Assembly: GCF_012932215.1 (NCBI RefSeq)
Contig: NZ_CP048788.1
Span: 1,922,001-1,986,000, forward strand
DNA from: Roseobacter ponti
GTDB lineage: Bacteria > Pseudomonadota > Alphaproteobacteria > Rhodobacterales > Rhodobacteraceae
Direction: 5' to 3'
DNA length: 64,000 nt
Within the stretch, counting starts at the first letter, position 1. Every line of letters starts with the position of its first letter. Below the pieces are notes generated by a model. That model was not told where the DNA came from. It made no database searches and saw only the letters and a list, made by a program, of their open reading frames with translations. The translations under genes were made by a program, and so were the position numbers. Below, piece by piece: positions 9,455 through 18,686 of this stretch.

Positions 9455-10231
9455 TCAGATGCGTCGGGCGACGGTCACGTAATGCGTGAGCGAGAAGAAA
9501 AACCGGCCCGCGCGCGCGAGATGCGTCTGCTCTTCGGCCCAGGCATCTACGTCCGCCTCGCTGAGGTGTTTTTCCTTTTTCGCATAGGCCGCCATGAGCG
9601 AGATCATCGCGCGGGCAAGACCGTCGGGCCGCAGCAGATGATCGCACAGGGTGATGGTACGGACCTCTTCCACCTCAAAGCCCGCCTGCACCATCATGCC
9701 GGGTAGCAGTGCCGGAGCGTCCAGGTGGGCTGCATGCTGTTCCCAGGATGCCATCATGGCGGCCATCCTGTCAGGGTCGTCAGAATGCCAGCAAAAGGTC
9801 CCGAAGTGCATATCTGCGATGACCAGCCGTCCGCCGGGGCGCAGCACCCGCGCAACCTCCGCCAGACAGGGCGGGATATCGGCGATATATTCAAAGACCT
9901 GAACAGACAGAGCGCGGTCGGCCGTGGTATCTTCAACCGGCAGATCCGCCGCCGTACCGGACTTCAGGATCACACCGGGTAACCCCGCGCAGCGGCTCTG
10001 TGCCGAGGCGCGCATCTGATCGCTGGGGTCGACACCGATCACCTGACCCTCTGTCCCGGCAGCGCGGGCCAGATCTGGCAGCATCAGCCCGTTACCACAT
10101 CCGATATCCACCACGGTGTCGCCGGGCCGGACCCGCAGCGCGTCAAAAGAAACCCGCCGTCGGGCGGCAAAATCGCTGCCCGCATAGACCTGATCCAGCA
10201 ACCGGGTGGTGTCTTCATCGAATTCCAGCAT
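9455..10231 (-). CDS. Class I SAM-dependent methyltransferase
   Basis: The 258-residue protein has the SAM-binding motif I VVDIGCGNGLMLPDLA, motif II-like VIGVDPSDQM and post-motif RVLRPGGRLVIADMHFG, the pattern of the UbiE/Methyltransf_11 group. The C-terminal part is helical without further motifs I recognise. I place the start at ATG 10231, which has GAGGGGG 7 bases upstream. The substrate is not identifiable. It sits downstream of the DUF6456 gene with a gap of about 57 bases and may share its transcript. Confidence 0.85.
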   Translation of the reverse strand: MLEFDEDTTRLLDQVYAGSDFAARRRVSFDALRVRPGDTVVDIGCGNGLMLPDLARAAGTEGQVIGVDPSDQMRASAQSRCAGLPGVILKSGTAADLPVEDTTADRALSVQVFEYIADIPPCLAEVARVLRPGGRLVIADMHFGTFCWHSDDPDRMAAMMASWEQHAAHLDAPALLPGMMVQAGFEVEEVRTITLCDHLLRPDGLARAMISLMAAYAKKEKHLSEADVDAWAEEQTHLARAGRFFFSLTHYVTVARRI

Positions 10232-10288
10232 CTGCAATCCCCCTCTTTGGGTGTCAGGGTAGCACGGATGCCGGAGTCGCGCACGGGC

Positions 10289-11455
10289 TCAGCCGATGAG
10301 CGGTCCGCCCGGGCCGACGGTTTCATCATAATGCCGCCTGAGGCGCATCAGACCGATACGCAGCACGATCTTGCCGGAACGCGCCGACCACCCGAGCTTT
10401 TTCTCTGCAGTTTCCAGCCCTTCGAGATAGCAACAGCACCGCAGGACCACATCCGACAGGCCCGGACCAAGTTCGGCCAGAGCATCCGCCACCCGGCGGC
10501 GCGCGTTGGACGGCCCGTCCGCGACACCGCTGTCGGCCACAAAGTTCCCCTTGCCGCCCGCAGTCAGAAATCTGTCCCAGTTCTGTGCAACGCGTGGTCC
10601 CATCTGCGCCAGCTCAAAGTCTTCGCGCAGCCGTTCGCCGGCGGTCACCAGGTCATCTCCGAGAAAGTTCTTTCCGTCCTTGTCGCGCCGCCGCGCCAGC
10701 GCCGTCAGCGGGCTTTCCGCCAGATTGTAGCGCATTCTGCGCGGCCGCCCTGTTTCCGCGTCCGGCAGGGTCTTTTCGCCCCAGTCGCGGTGCTGATCGG
10801 CAAACGGTGTCTGGCTGTCGGCAAACCCCGGCACGCCTTCGGGGGGCATTTTTTCCATCAGGCCTTCGAGTGCCGTGCGCCCGGCGGCGGTGATGGTGTA
10901 ACGCGTGATCCGGCCCGATTGTTGCGATGAAATCCAGCCTTTGAGCGCCATGGCTTCGGCAACCGCGCAATCGACAACACCTGTTCGTGTGGCCTGACCG
11001 CCTGCCCCGTCGCGCACGATCACGGCCTTTTCCATCTCTGCAGCCACCGCGAGGACGGCGCCCTTTTCACACAGGCGTCGCAGGACGCGGTGCGCTTCTG
11101 CCATTATTGTCGTGTCATCGGGTGTGCCCCTGCCAGCCGATATTTTTTCCTGAAAGCTCATACTGGACGGTTCCTCATTGGTTTCGTGACTGTGTCCCGG
11201 ACGGGGTCTGAAATGCAGCTTTCCCAGGCTGCGCAGTGCCGCATCGACAAGAGGGTCATCGCGCCGCGTTTCGATGCGTCTGATCTGGCGCATGACTGTC
11301 GAGGCATGACACCCCGCGCGCCGGGCCAGAGCCCTGATCGACAGGCCCGCTTCTGTATGGGCCAGATACATCTGAGCCGACGACGGGACCCATTCAGGCA
11401 GGGCATCGGACCTGCTCGAACAGACAGCTGATTTCGGGTGTACCTCTTCTTTCAT
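10289..11455 (-). CDS. DUF6456 helix-turn-helix protein
   Basis: The product from ATG 11455 is 388 residues. The N-terminal part (QMYLAHTEAGLSIRALARRAGCHASTVMRQIRRIE) is a helix-turn-helix resembling resolvase-type or sigma-like DNA-binding regions. The C-terminal third (from about NLAESPLTALARRRDKDG to LMRLRRHYDE) matches what I recall of the DUF6456 family of Rhodobacterales. The frame stays open to a TTG at 11512, but that start has no ribosome site; ATG 11455 has GAGG at an unusually long spacing, so the start is uncertain. It is divergent from the DUF6477 gene. The role is unknown; DNA binding is inferred from the helix-turn-helix. Confidence 0.75.
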   Translation of the reverse strand: MKEEVHPKSAVCSSRSDALPEWVPSSAQMYLAHTEAGLSIRALARRAGCHASTVMRQIRRIETRRDDPLVDAALRSLGKLHFRPRPGHSHETNEEPSSMSFQEKISAGRGTPDDTTIMAEAHRVLRRLCEKGAVLAVAAEMEKAVIVRDGAGGQATRTGVVDCAVAEAMALKGWISSQQSGRITRYTITAAGRTALEGLMEKMPPEGVPGFADSQTPFADQHRDWGEKTLPDAETGRPRRMRYNLAESPLTALARRRDKDGKNFLGDDLVTAGERLREDFELAQMGPRVAQNWDRFLTAGGKGNFVADSGVADGPSNARRRVADALAELGPGLSDVVLRCCCYLEGLETAEKKLGWSARSGKIVLRIGLMRLRRHYDETVGPGGPLIG

Positions 11456-11794
11456 ACGAACGTACCGGACCTCTTCCAAGCAGGTTGTGCTATGTTTAGA
11501 TATACAACCCAAAGGAGAATTTAGTTACCCGTTGGTTAACATCGGGCAATGTCCATAGTATTGTATCTATTGAATAAACAGTATTTAAACCACCGTCCGG
11601 CATCATCCACGTTTGCGCAACAGTGCTGCCTTATTCAGAAACAGTGGGCCGTGCCTTTGAAGTCTTAACAACTCCCTGGTCCTGACGTGCTGCCCGCCGC
11701 CTGTCAGCGCAACACCCCGCTGCACTGTGCCATAACTCTGATCAGCCGGCGAGCTCAGACGAGCCGCTGCTCACCAAGGCAAGGGAACTTAGTT
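11456..11794. other. 339-base intergenic region between divergent DUF6456 and DUF6477 genes
   Basis: No gene seen. The half near the DUF6456 gene (about 11490-11600) is noticeably AT-rich compared with the surroundings and probably carries the promoters. It includes TTAC-N7-TTAAC at 11525-11540, one base off the CtrA consensus TTAA-N7-TTAA. The half near the DUF6477 gene is GC-rich without obvious structure. Confidence 0.5.
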
Positions 11795-12085
11795 ATGCAG
11801 GATATACTTTCGATGCTTCATGCGCTGCGGCGGCCACCGCTGCTCATGCGCGCAGCCCGGATCGGCGCTGTGGATTACCGGCGCTCTGTGCATCTGCCGC
11901 GCCTGCTGGGATATGGTGTGCTGCCGCGCCACGGGGCGGCGCTCTTCCGGTTGATGGAACTCGAAGGAACGCTCAACAGCCAGCGGCTGTCAGATGACAC
12001 CAGCTACAGTCTGATCCGGCATGTGGATGTGCTGATCGCGATGGTGGGCGAGGCCCGCGTGCTGCGGGCCTCCGGAACCACCTGA
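11795..12085 (+). CDS. DUF6477 family protein
   Basis: A 96-residue basic protein from ATG 11795, preceded by AAGGGAA. It begins MQDILSMLHALRRPPLLMRAAR and contains HLPRLLGYGVLPRHGAALFRLMELE and SYSLIRHVDVLIAMVGEARVLRA. It matches my memory of DUF6477, a family largely limited to Rhodobacterales, and it has no catalytic motif. It is head-to-head with the DUF6456 gene, a pairing I believe is conserved in the order. The 3' end lies 2 bases from the end of the convergent MttB-family gene. Confidence 0.75.
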   Translation: MQDILSMLHALRRPPLLMRAARIGAVDYRRSVHLPRLLGYGVLPRHGAALFRLMELEGTLNSQRLSDDTSYSLIRHVDVLIAMVGEARVLRASGTT

Positions 12086-12087
12086 GA

Positions 12088-13629
12088 TCACATAAAGCTG
12101 TCCGGTTCGCCGGCCTTTTTGCGATCGATGTAATCCTGCAGCGATTCTGTGATTGCAGGATCCAGAACAGGCTGCTGATAGTCGTTCAGCAATTTCTCGA
12201 CCCGCAGTGAGGCAAGGGTCTGGGTGTCGCGACCGCCTTCGTCTTCCCAGGTCTCGTAGGGTTTGTAATCAAGAAGGTCCGATTTCCAGAACGCCGCTTT
12301 GAAGTTGTTCTGAGTGTGGTCGCAGCCAAGGTAGTGCCCGCCCGGACCAACCTCGCGGATGGCATCCAGCGCCTGGGCGTTCTCATCGATGGCCACACCG
12401 CGTGCCAGATGGTGCAGGATACCAAGCTGGTCCGCGTCCATGACGAATTTCTCGAAAGAGGACACCAGTCCGCCTTCCAGCCAGCCACAGGCATGCAGCA
12501 TGAAGTTCACCCCTGAGAGCAGTCCCATATTGAGGCTGTTGGAGGTTTCATAGGCCGCCTGTGCATCGGGCAGTTTCGAGCCGCAGAATGAGCCCGCCGA
12601 GCGGTACGGCAGCCCCATGCGCCGTGCCAGCTGTCCCGCGCCATAGGTGATCAGTGAAGCCTCGGGAGTGCCGAAGGTCGGCGCGCCCGAGTTCATGTCA
12701 ATCGAGGTCACGAAAGCGCCCATGATGACCGGCGCACCGGGGCGGATGAGCTGGCTGTAGGCGATGCCGGCGAGGCACTCGGCCATCACCTGCGTGAGGG
12801 TGCCCGCAACGGAAACCGGCGCCATGGCGCCGCCGACGATGAAGGGCGAAATGATGCAGGCCTGGTTGCTGGAGGCATAGACCTCAAGCGCGCCCATCAT
12901 CACATCGTCGAACGTCATCGGTGAGTTGATGTTGATGAGCGATGTCATCACAGTGTTTTCCTGCACGAAATCCTTGCCGAAGAGCAGTCCGCACATATCC
13001 ACGCTGTCCTGCGCGCGCGAGGGTTCGGTCACCGAGCCCATGAAGGGTTTGTCGCTGAGGGTCATATGCGCCATCAGCATATCAAGGTGACGCTTGTTGA
13101 CCGGCAGGTCGGTGGGCTCGCAAACGGTGCCGCCCGAGTGGTGCAGCCACTTTGACATATAACCAAGTTTCACGAATTTGCGGAAATCCTCCATCGTGGC
13201 ATAGCGCCGCCCGCCAACGGCGTCGCGCACGAAAGGCGGGCCATAGACCGGGGCAAGCACGAGGTTGCGACCGCCGACCACGACCGAGCGTTCCGGATTG
13301 CGGGCGTGCTGGGTAAAGCTTGACGGTGCTGTTTTGCAGAGTTCGCGCGCAAGGCCCTTCGGGATGCGGACGCGCTCGCCGTCGACATCTGCGCCGGCGT
13401 CCTTCCAGCGTTTAAGCGCCGCAGGGTTTTCAGGGAAATTAACGCCGATCTCTTCGAGAATGGCCTCTGCGTTGGTCTCGATGACCTCAAGGGCCTCTTC
13501 GCTCAGGACCTCGAAATTCGGGATATTGCGTTCGATGTATTTCGCCGTCTCAAACGAGACAGCGCTGCGTTCTGCCCGGCGGGCTGCTCCGCCGCCGCCT
13601 CTGCCCCGTCTGCGCTCTGCTACTGTCAT
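12088..13629 (-). CDS. Trimethylamine methyltransferase (MttB) family protein, non-pyrrolysine type
   Basis: From ATG 13629 (upstream GGGGACGGG) the product is 513 residues with the TIM-barrel MttB pattern. Examples are HHSGGTVCEPTDLPVNKRHL, HMTLSDKPFMGSV, PVIMGAFVTSIDMNSGAPTFG and HACGWLEGGLVSSFEKFVMD. True MttB reads an in-frame amber codon as pyrrolysine; here the frame is uninterrupted. Non-Pyl members demethylate other quaternary amines, such as glycine betaine or proline betaine, and pass the methyl group to a corrinoid protein. No corrinoid protein or reactivase lies nearby, so the substrate and partner are unknown. The frame continues upstream to 13722 without a better start. Confidence 0.9.
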   Translation of the reverse strand: MTVAERRRGRGGGGAARRAERSAVSFETAKYIERNIPNFEVLSEEALEVIETNAEAILEEIGVNFPENPAALKRWKDAGADVDGERVRIPKGLARELCKTAPSSFTQHARNPERSVVVGGRNLVLAPVYGPPFVRDAVGGRRYATMEDFRKFVKLGYMSKWLHHSGGTVCEPTDLPVNKRHLDMLMAHMTLSDKPFMGSVTEPSRAQDSVDMCGLLFGKDFVQENTVMTSLININSPMTFDDVMMGALEVYASSNQACIISPFIVGGAMAPVSVAGTLTQVMAECLAGIAYSQLIRPGAPVIMGAFVTSIDMNSGAPTFGTPEASLITYGAGQLARRMGLPYRSAGSFCGSKLPDAQAAYETSNSLNMGLLSGVNFMLHACGWLEGGLVSSFEKFVMDADQLGILHHLARGVAIDENAQALDAIREVGPGGHYLGCDHTQNNFKAAFWKSDLLDYKPYETWEDEGGRDTQTLASLRVEKLLNDYQQPVLDPAITESLQDYIDRKKAGEPDSFM

Positions 13630-13814
13630 AACCCGTCCCCGTTCATGATGCTTGTGTGGTGCTATCGCAATTCCCGGGGCCGGCGCGCGCCGGTTACGTC
13701 CTTGGCGGGAAAAAAGCGACATCAGGCGTCTGCGGGCCGGTGGAAACGCCAGATCATGCGCTGCGCATCATACCGGGGCTTGTCACCGGCAGCGCGCGCG
13801 CCTAATCAGCAGGT

Positions 13815-15389
13815 ATGAGCACACCTGATCACGACCGCCTCCTTATCATCGATTTCGGCAGCCAGGTCACGCAGCTGATCGCGCGGCGTCTGCGCGAGCT
13901 GAACGTCTATTGTGAGATCCACCCCTATCAGAATGTCACCATGGATATGGTGCGTGAGATGGCGCCGCGGGCGGTGATTTTTTCGGGCGGGCCGGACAGT
14001 GTGACGCGTGAAGGCTCTCCGCGGCCCCCTGAGGGAATTTTTGACTACGGCGTGCCGATCCTCGGGATCTGCTACGGACAGCAGGTCATGATGCAGGAGC
14101 TGGGCGGCCGCGTCGTCGGTGGCAAGATTTCCGGCGGTGGTGGCACAGCCGAGTTCGGGCGGGCTTTTGTGACACCTGCGGGCGGGCTTGATCTGCTTGA
14201 TGGCTGGTTTGAACATGGCCCCGAGCAGGTCTGGATGAGCCACGGCGATCATGTGGCAGAACTGGCACCGGGTTTCGAGGTTTTCGGCACTTCGCCGCAC
14301 GCCCCCTATGCCATTACAGCGGATCCCGAACGTCACTTTTATGCAGTGCAGTTTCATCCGGAGGTACATCACACCCCCCGCGGGGCAAAGCTGTACGAGA
14401 ATTTTGTGCGGCTTGCAGGTTTCACCGGTGACTGGACGATGGCGGGATACCGCGAACAGGCGGTTGAACAGATCCGTGAACAGATCGGCGACAAACGGGT
14501 GATCTGTGCGCTATCAGGCGGCGTGGACAGTTCGGTGGCCGCTGTGCTGATCCATGAGGCGGTGGGCGATCAGCTCACCTGTGTCTTTGTCGATCACGGG
14601 CTGCTGCGCAAAGACGAGGCCGAAGAGGTCGTGGCAATGTTCCGCGATAACCTGAACCTGCAGGTCATTCACGCCGATGAAACCGAGCTTTTCCTCGGCG
14701 AGCTCGACGGGCAGTCTGACCCCGAAACCAAGCGCAAGATCATCGGCCGGCTCTTTATCGATGTCTTCCAGAAATATGCCAATGAGATTGAGGGCGCCGA
14801 ATTTCTGGCCCAGGGCACGCTTTATCCCGACGTGATCGAGAGCGTGAGCTTCTCTGGCGGACCGTCGGTCACGATCAAATCACACCATAACGTGGGCGGG
14901 CTGCCCGAAAAGATGGGTCTGAAACTGGTGGAGCCGCTGCGCGAGCTTTTCAAAGACGAGGTGCGCGCACTGGGTCATGAGCTTGGCCTGCCGGCGCATT
15001 TCATTGCGCGTCACCCCTTTCCGGGCCCGGGTCTTGCCATCCGCTGCCCCGGTGAAATCACCCGCGAAAAACTCGACATCCTGCGCGAGGCCGATGCGGT
15101 CTATATCGACCAGATCCGCAAACACGGGCTCTATGACGAAATCTGGCAGGCCTTCTGTGCGATCCTGCCGGTGCGTACCGTGGGCGTCATGGGCGACGGG
15201 CGGACGTATGATTTTGCCTGTGCCCTGCGCGCGGTCACATCCGTCGACGGGATGACGGCGGATTATTACCCCTTCACCCATGAATTTCTGGGCGAGACGG
15301 CGACCCGGATCATCAACGAGGTGTCGGGGATCAACCGTGTAACCTATGACATCACCTCAAAACCGCCCGGTACGATCGAATGGGAATGA
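13815..15389 (+). CDS. guaA: GMP synthase (glutamine-hydrolysing)
   Basis: Converts XMP to GMP using glutamine and ATP. The 524-residue protein has a class I glutamine amidotransferase domain with [13 protein letters not shown] (nucleophile Cys near residue 86) and the His-Glu pair in FHPEVHHT. It continues with the ATP pyrophosphatase loop [12 protein letters not shown] and the C-terminal dimerisation domain ending KPPGTIEWE. Length and order are standard. It is divergent from the MttB-family gene and followed by a transporter gene after 75 bases. Confidence 0.98.
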   Translation: MSTPDHDRLLIIDFGSQVTQLIARRLRELNVYCEIHPYQNVTMDMVREMAPRAVIFSGGPDSVTREGSPRPPEGIFDYGVPILGICYGQQVMMQELGGRVVGGKISGGGGTAEFGRAFVTPAGGLDLLDGWFEHGPEQVWMSHGDHVAELAPGFEVFGTSPHAPYAITADPERHFYAVQFHPEVHHTPRGAKLYENFVRLAGFTGDWTMAGYREQAVEQIREQIGDKRVICALSGGVDSSVAAVLIHEAVGDQLTCVFVDHGLLRKDEAEEVVAMFRDNLNLQVIHADETELFLGELDGQSDPETKRKIIGRLFIDVFQKYANEIEGAEFLAQGTLYPDVIESVSFSGGPSVTIKSHHNVGGLPEKMGLKLVEPLRELFKDEVRALGHELGLPAHFIARHPFPGPGLAIRCPGEITREKLDILREADAVYIDQIRKHGLYDEIWQAFCAILPVRTVGVMGDGRTYDFACALRAVTSVDGMTADYYPFTHEFLGETATRIINEVSGINRVTYDITSKPPGTIEWE

Positions 15390-15464
15390 TCCCGGACGGG
15401 CGGTCGGATACCCCGGCCGGCCTTCTGCGTCGCCGTCAGATACCCCGCCTGTGAGCCCGGTCGC

Positions 15465-16328
15465 GTGAGCCCTGTCGTCAAAGCGTGCCTGTGGATGCTG
15501 GGTTCTATTGCCTCGTTTTCATCAATGGCCGTGGCCGGACGGGAGCTGTCCGGCAAACTCGATACGTTTGAGATCATGATGTACCGCAGCCTTTTCGGTG
15601 TGCTTATCGTGGTCATCGTTGCGGGGATTGCCGGCACCTGGCGGCAGGTCAACACGCAGAGCCTCAGACTGCACACTATGCGTAACCTTGCACATTTCAC
15701 CGGGCAGAACCTGTGGTTTTATGCGGTTACGGCGATCCCGCTGGCGCAGGTCTTTGCGCTGGAGTTCACCTCTCCGCTCTGGGTCATTGTGCTCTCGCCG
15801 CTGGTTCTGGGGGAGCGGCTGACGCTGATGCGCGGGTTTGCGGCGGTCATGGGTTTTATCGGTATTCTGATCGTGGCGCGCCCGGATATGGCCGGCATAA
15901 ATGCAGGCGTGATCACCGCGGCCTCCTCGGCGATCTTTTTTGCGCTGACCATCATGTTCACCAAAAAGCTGACCCGCACGCAGAGCATCACCTGCATTCT
16001 GTTTTACCTTACCGCCATGCAGCTTGTCTTTGGCGTGATCGCCGCAGGCTATGACGGGGATATCGCGCTGCCGGACGCGACGGGTCTGCCTTTTGTGATC
16101 GTGATCGGGGCGGCGGGCCTGATGGCGCATTACTGCATGACCAATGCGCTGGCGCTGGCACCGGCCACGGTTGTGGTGCCGGTCGATTTCATCAGGTTGC
16201 CGGCCATCGCGGTTGTAGGCATGCTGCTTTACGGTGAGGCGCTTGATCTGTGGGTCTTCGTGGGCGCGCTGGTCATATTTACCGGCAATTATCTCAACCT
16301 GTGGTCTGAAACGCGCAGCCGGGCTTAA
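15465..16328 (+). CDS. EamA/DMT-family transporter
   Basis: Integral membrane protein of 287 residues with about ten hydrophobic helices arranged as two EamA repeats (roughly 1-140 and 150-285). The second repeat begins ITAASSAIFFALTIMFTKKL and ends with FVGALVIFTGNYLNLWSE. DMT exporters carry amino acids or other metabolites; the substrate cannot be read from the sequence. The start is a GTG at 15465; the first 70 bases after guaA show no terminator, so cotranscription is possible. Confidence 0.88.
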   Translation: MSPVVKACLWMLGSIASFSSMAVAGRELSGKLDTFEIMMYRSLFGVLIVVIVAGIAGTWRQVNTQSLRLHTMRNLAHFTGQNLWFYAVTAIPLAQVFALEFTSPLWVIVLSPLVLGERLTLMRGFAAVMGFIGILIVARPDMAGINAGVITAASSAIFFALTIMFTKKLTRTQSITCILFYLTAMQLVFGVIAAGYDGDIALPDATGLPFVIVIGAAGLMAHYCMTNALALAPATVVVPVDFIRLPAIAVVGMLLYGEALDLWVFVGALVIFTGNYLNLWSETRSRA

Positions 16329-16370
16329 TTCTACGTAACGTCACAAATCTCATTTCCCCTGCGTAATCGA

Positions 16371-16399
16371 TTGACCGGTAAATTATTCGTGCTTATCTG
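16371..16399 (+). promoter_or_regulatory. Sigma-70-type promoter for the FadL-type porin gene
   Basis: TTGACC at 16371-16376 and TATCTG at 16394-16399, with a 17-base spacer, lie about 60 bases upstream of the porin ATG. Both hexamers are close to consensus and the gene has a strong ribosome site (GGGGAGGAG). Confidence 0.6.
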
Positions 16400-16459
16400 C
16401 GCCAACTTTTCGGCAATGGTGCGGTTAAAGTACGGGCAATCTTCTGGGGAGGAGATTCT

Positions 16460-17581
16460 ATGAGAGTATATTTCGGAAGTGTAACAGCTTTATGTCTGGC
16501 GACAGGCACAGCTTACGCCGGTGGCATCGAACGCTCACCACAGTCTGTGGGCCCGCTCTTTGAAGAAGGCCGCTATGTCGAATTCAGCTTTGCAACCGTA
16601 AGCCCGGATGTGTCCGGTGTCGGCGGTCTGATTACCCCCGGTGTTGCCTCCGGTGACATGACGGAAACCTATCAGCAGTACGGTTTTGCCTATAAGGCGG
16701 ATCTCAACGACACACTGTCCTATGCGCTGATTTACGATCAGCCATACGGTGCCAATGTGAATTATCCCACAGGCACAGGGTACTTCGCCCAGGGCTCGCT
16801 CGCTGAGTTTGATTCCAATGCGCTCACCGCGATCCTTCAGTATAACTTTCCCAGCAAGCTCAGCGTCTACGGTGGTCTGCGTTACCAGTATATCGACGCG
16901 AATGCCTTCGTACCTTTCGTGACCGGCGGCGGCCCTCTGGCCGGTACGCCCTATGAGGCGAACGCGGAAAAGGACGGCGGTGCAGGCTATCTGCTGGGTG
17001 TTGCCTATGAGCGTCCCGAGATCGCTCTTCGCGTGGCGCTGACCTATCAGTCCACGATCAAACACGAGCTGGATACAACTGAGTCCTCCGTGCTGGGCCT
17101 GAATGTGACGTCGACCACAGAAATCGAAACGCCGCAGTCGCTGACCCTGGATTTCCAGTCCGGCGTGGCAGAAGACACTCTGGTCTTCGGATCAATCCGC
17201 TGGGTCGACTGGTCTGCCTTTGAAATCGCGCCTGAAAGCTATGTGGGCCTCGTCGGCTCGCCGCTGGTGTTCTATGCTGACGACCGCATTAAATACACGC
17301 TGGGTGTCGGGCGCCGTCTGAACGAGAACTGGTCCGTAGCGGCCTCGGTTAACTATGAGCGCACCACCGGATCCCCTACCGGCAACCTCGGCCCGACCGA
17401 TGGTCAGCTGGGTCTTGGTCTTTCTGCTGTCTATACAGTGGACAACATGAAAATCACCGGCGGCATCAGCTATACCGATATCGGTGAGGCCAACACCATC
17501 GTTGGCGCTGCCATCCCGGGCGGTGTCTTTACCGATAACGATGCCGTCGCTGTAGGCTTCAAGATCGGTTATTACTTCTGA
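16460..17581 (+). CDS. FadL-type outer-membrane transport protein
   Basis: The 373-residue protein has a short signal peptide ending TAYAGGIERS. A long run of alternating amphipathic strands follows, typical of an outer-membrane beta-barrel, and it ends in an aromatic residue (FKIGYYF). The N-terminal part after cleavage (SPQSVGPLFEEGRYVEFSF) resembles the hatch region of FadL/TodX proteins, which pass hydrophobic compounds such as long-chain fatty acids. The ligand here is unknown. It has its own promoter (16371-16399) and a terminator at 17616-17647. Confidence 0.85.
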   Translation: MRVYFGSVTALCLATGTAYAGGIERSPQSVGPLFEEGRYVEFSFATVSPDVSGVGGLITPGVASGDMTETYQQYGFAYKADLNDTLSYALIYDQPYGANVNYPTGTGYFAQGSLAEFDSNALTAILQYNFPSKLSVYGGLRYQYIDANAFVPFVTGGGPLAGTPYEANAEKDGGAGYLLGVAYERPEIALRVALTYQSTIKHELDTTESSVLGLNVTSTTEIETPQSLTLDFQSGVAEDTLVFGSIRWVDWSAFEIAPESYVGLVGSPLVFYADDRIKYTLGVGRRLNENWSVAASVNYERTTGSPTGNLGPTDGQLGLGLSAVYTVDNMKITGGISYTDIGEANTIVGAAIPGGVFTDNDAVAVGFKIGYYF

Positions 17582-17615
17582 CCGCCTAACGCGACTTCAC
17601 GTATATGCAGCATGA

Positions 17616-17647
17616 CCCCCGCAGCCCTTCGTGGCGCGGGGGTTTTT
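17616..17647 (+). terminator. Rho-independent terminator after the FadL-type gene
   Basis: CCCCCGC at 17616-17622 pairs with GCGGGGG at 17636-17642 and is followed directly by a T run (17643-17647). It lies 35 bases after the stop codon. Confidence 0.85.
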
Positions 17648-17701
17648 GTTTGAGCACGATCCGGGTCGTGCGGCCCCTGCCCCTTCGGTAAGGCTCAAAG
17701 C

Positions 17702-18625
17702 ATGATTGAACAGAAATCCATATCCGCGCGGGCCTGGGTCGCGATGCTGGCCCTTGGCACGATCTGGGGCGCATCCTTTGTTTCCATCCGCATCGCACTG
17801 GATGAAATCGGGCCGCTCACCACTGTGGCGCATCGCACATTCTGGGCGATGCTGGTGCTCTGGGGTGTGGTTCTGGTGATGCGCATCCCTCTGCCGCGGG
17901 ATCTGCGCACCTGGGGGGCGTTTTTTGTCATGGGGCTGCTCAATAATATGATCCCTTTTGCGCTGATGGCCTGGGGGCAGCTGCATGTGACAAGCGGGCT
18001 CACATCGATCTTTAATGCGGCCACAGCCATCTTCGGCGTACTGGCGGCGGCGGTTTTCTTTGCCGATGAACGGCTGACAGCGCGTAAAATCACTGGTGTG
18101 CTGCTCGGCTTTGCCGGCGTGACCACGGCGATCGGGCTGAACAATCTGACGGAGTTTGACATCCGCTCGCTGGCGCAGCTTGCGATCCTCGCCGGCACTG
18201 TATCCTATGCGCTGGCCGGGGTCTGGGCGCGCACCTATCTTTCCGGACTGCGTCCACAGATGGCTGCGGCGGGTATGCTGACCGGATCGAGCCTGATTTC
18301 GGTGCCGCTGGCCTCAATCGTCGAGGGACCTCTCAGCCTGGCGCTGCAGCCGGATACACTGCTCGCCATCGGGTATTATTCGGTGATCGCGACGGCGCTG
18401 GCTTATCTGCTGTATTACCACGTTCTGTCGCTCGCGGGCTCTGGTAACCTGATGCTGGTGACACTGATCATCCCGCCGGTGGCGATCACGCTGGGCGGGC
18501 TCCTGCGGGCCGAACAGCTCTCACCCAATGCCTGGGCAGGGTTTGCCCTTCTGGCGCTGGGGATGGTCGTGCTTGACGGACGGTTGCTGCGACGCATCAG
18601 ACGGGCGCGCGCCGGGGCGGGCTGA
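17702..18625 (+). CDS. EamA/DMT-family transporter
   Basis: A 307-residue membrane protein with two EamA repeats. It begins with the signature WVAMLALGTIWGASFVSIRIALDEIGP and continues with GLTSIFNAATAIFGVLAAAVFFADERL. The second repeat ends LGGLLRAEQLSPNAWAGFALLALGMVVLDGR. It is a different paralog from the transporter at 15465. The substrate is unknown. It begins after the terminator of the FadL-type gene, so it has its own promoter in the short gap, or one further upstream with read-through. Confidence 0.88.
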   Translation: MIEQKSISARAWVAMLALGTIWGASFVSIRIALDEIGPLTTVAHRTFWAMLVLWGVVLVMRIPLPRDLRTWGAFFVMGLLNNMIPFALMAWGQLHVTSGLTSIFNAATAIFGVLAAAVFFADERLTARKITGVLLGFAGVTTAIGLNNLTEFDIRSLAQLAILAGTVSYALAGVWARTYLSGLRPQMAAAGMLTGSSLISVPLASIVEGPLSLALQPDTLLAIGYYSVIATALAYLLYYHVLSLAGSGNLMLVTLIIPPVAITLGGLLRAEQLSPNAWAGFALLALGMVVLDGRLLRRIRRARAGAG

Positions 18626-18686
18626 TTGACGCATCACCGCCGCCCGGCTAGGAGTTGCGGAACTTCATTCAGGCGGAATCCCGGAC

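Noticed and set aside
12088-13629. Pyrrolysine-containing MttB
   Set aside because: There is no in-frame amber codon within the homologous region, so no pyrrolysine is encoded.
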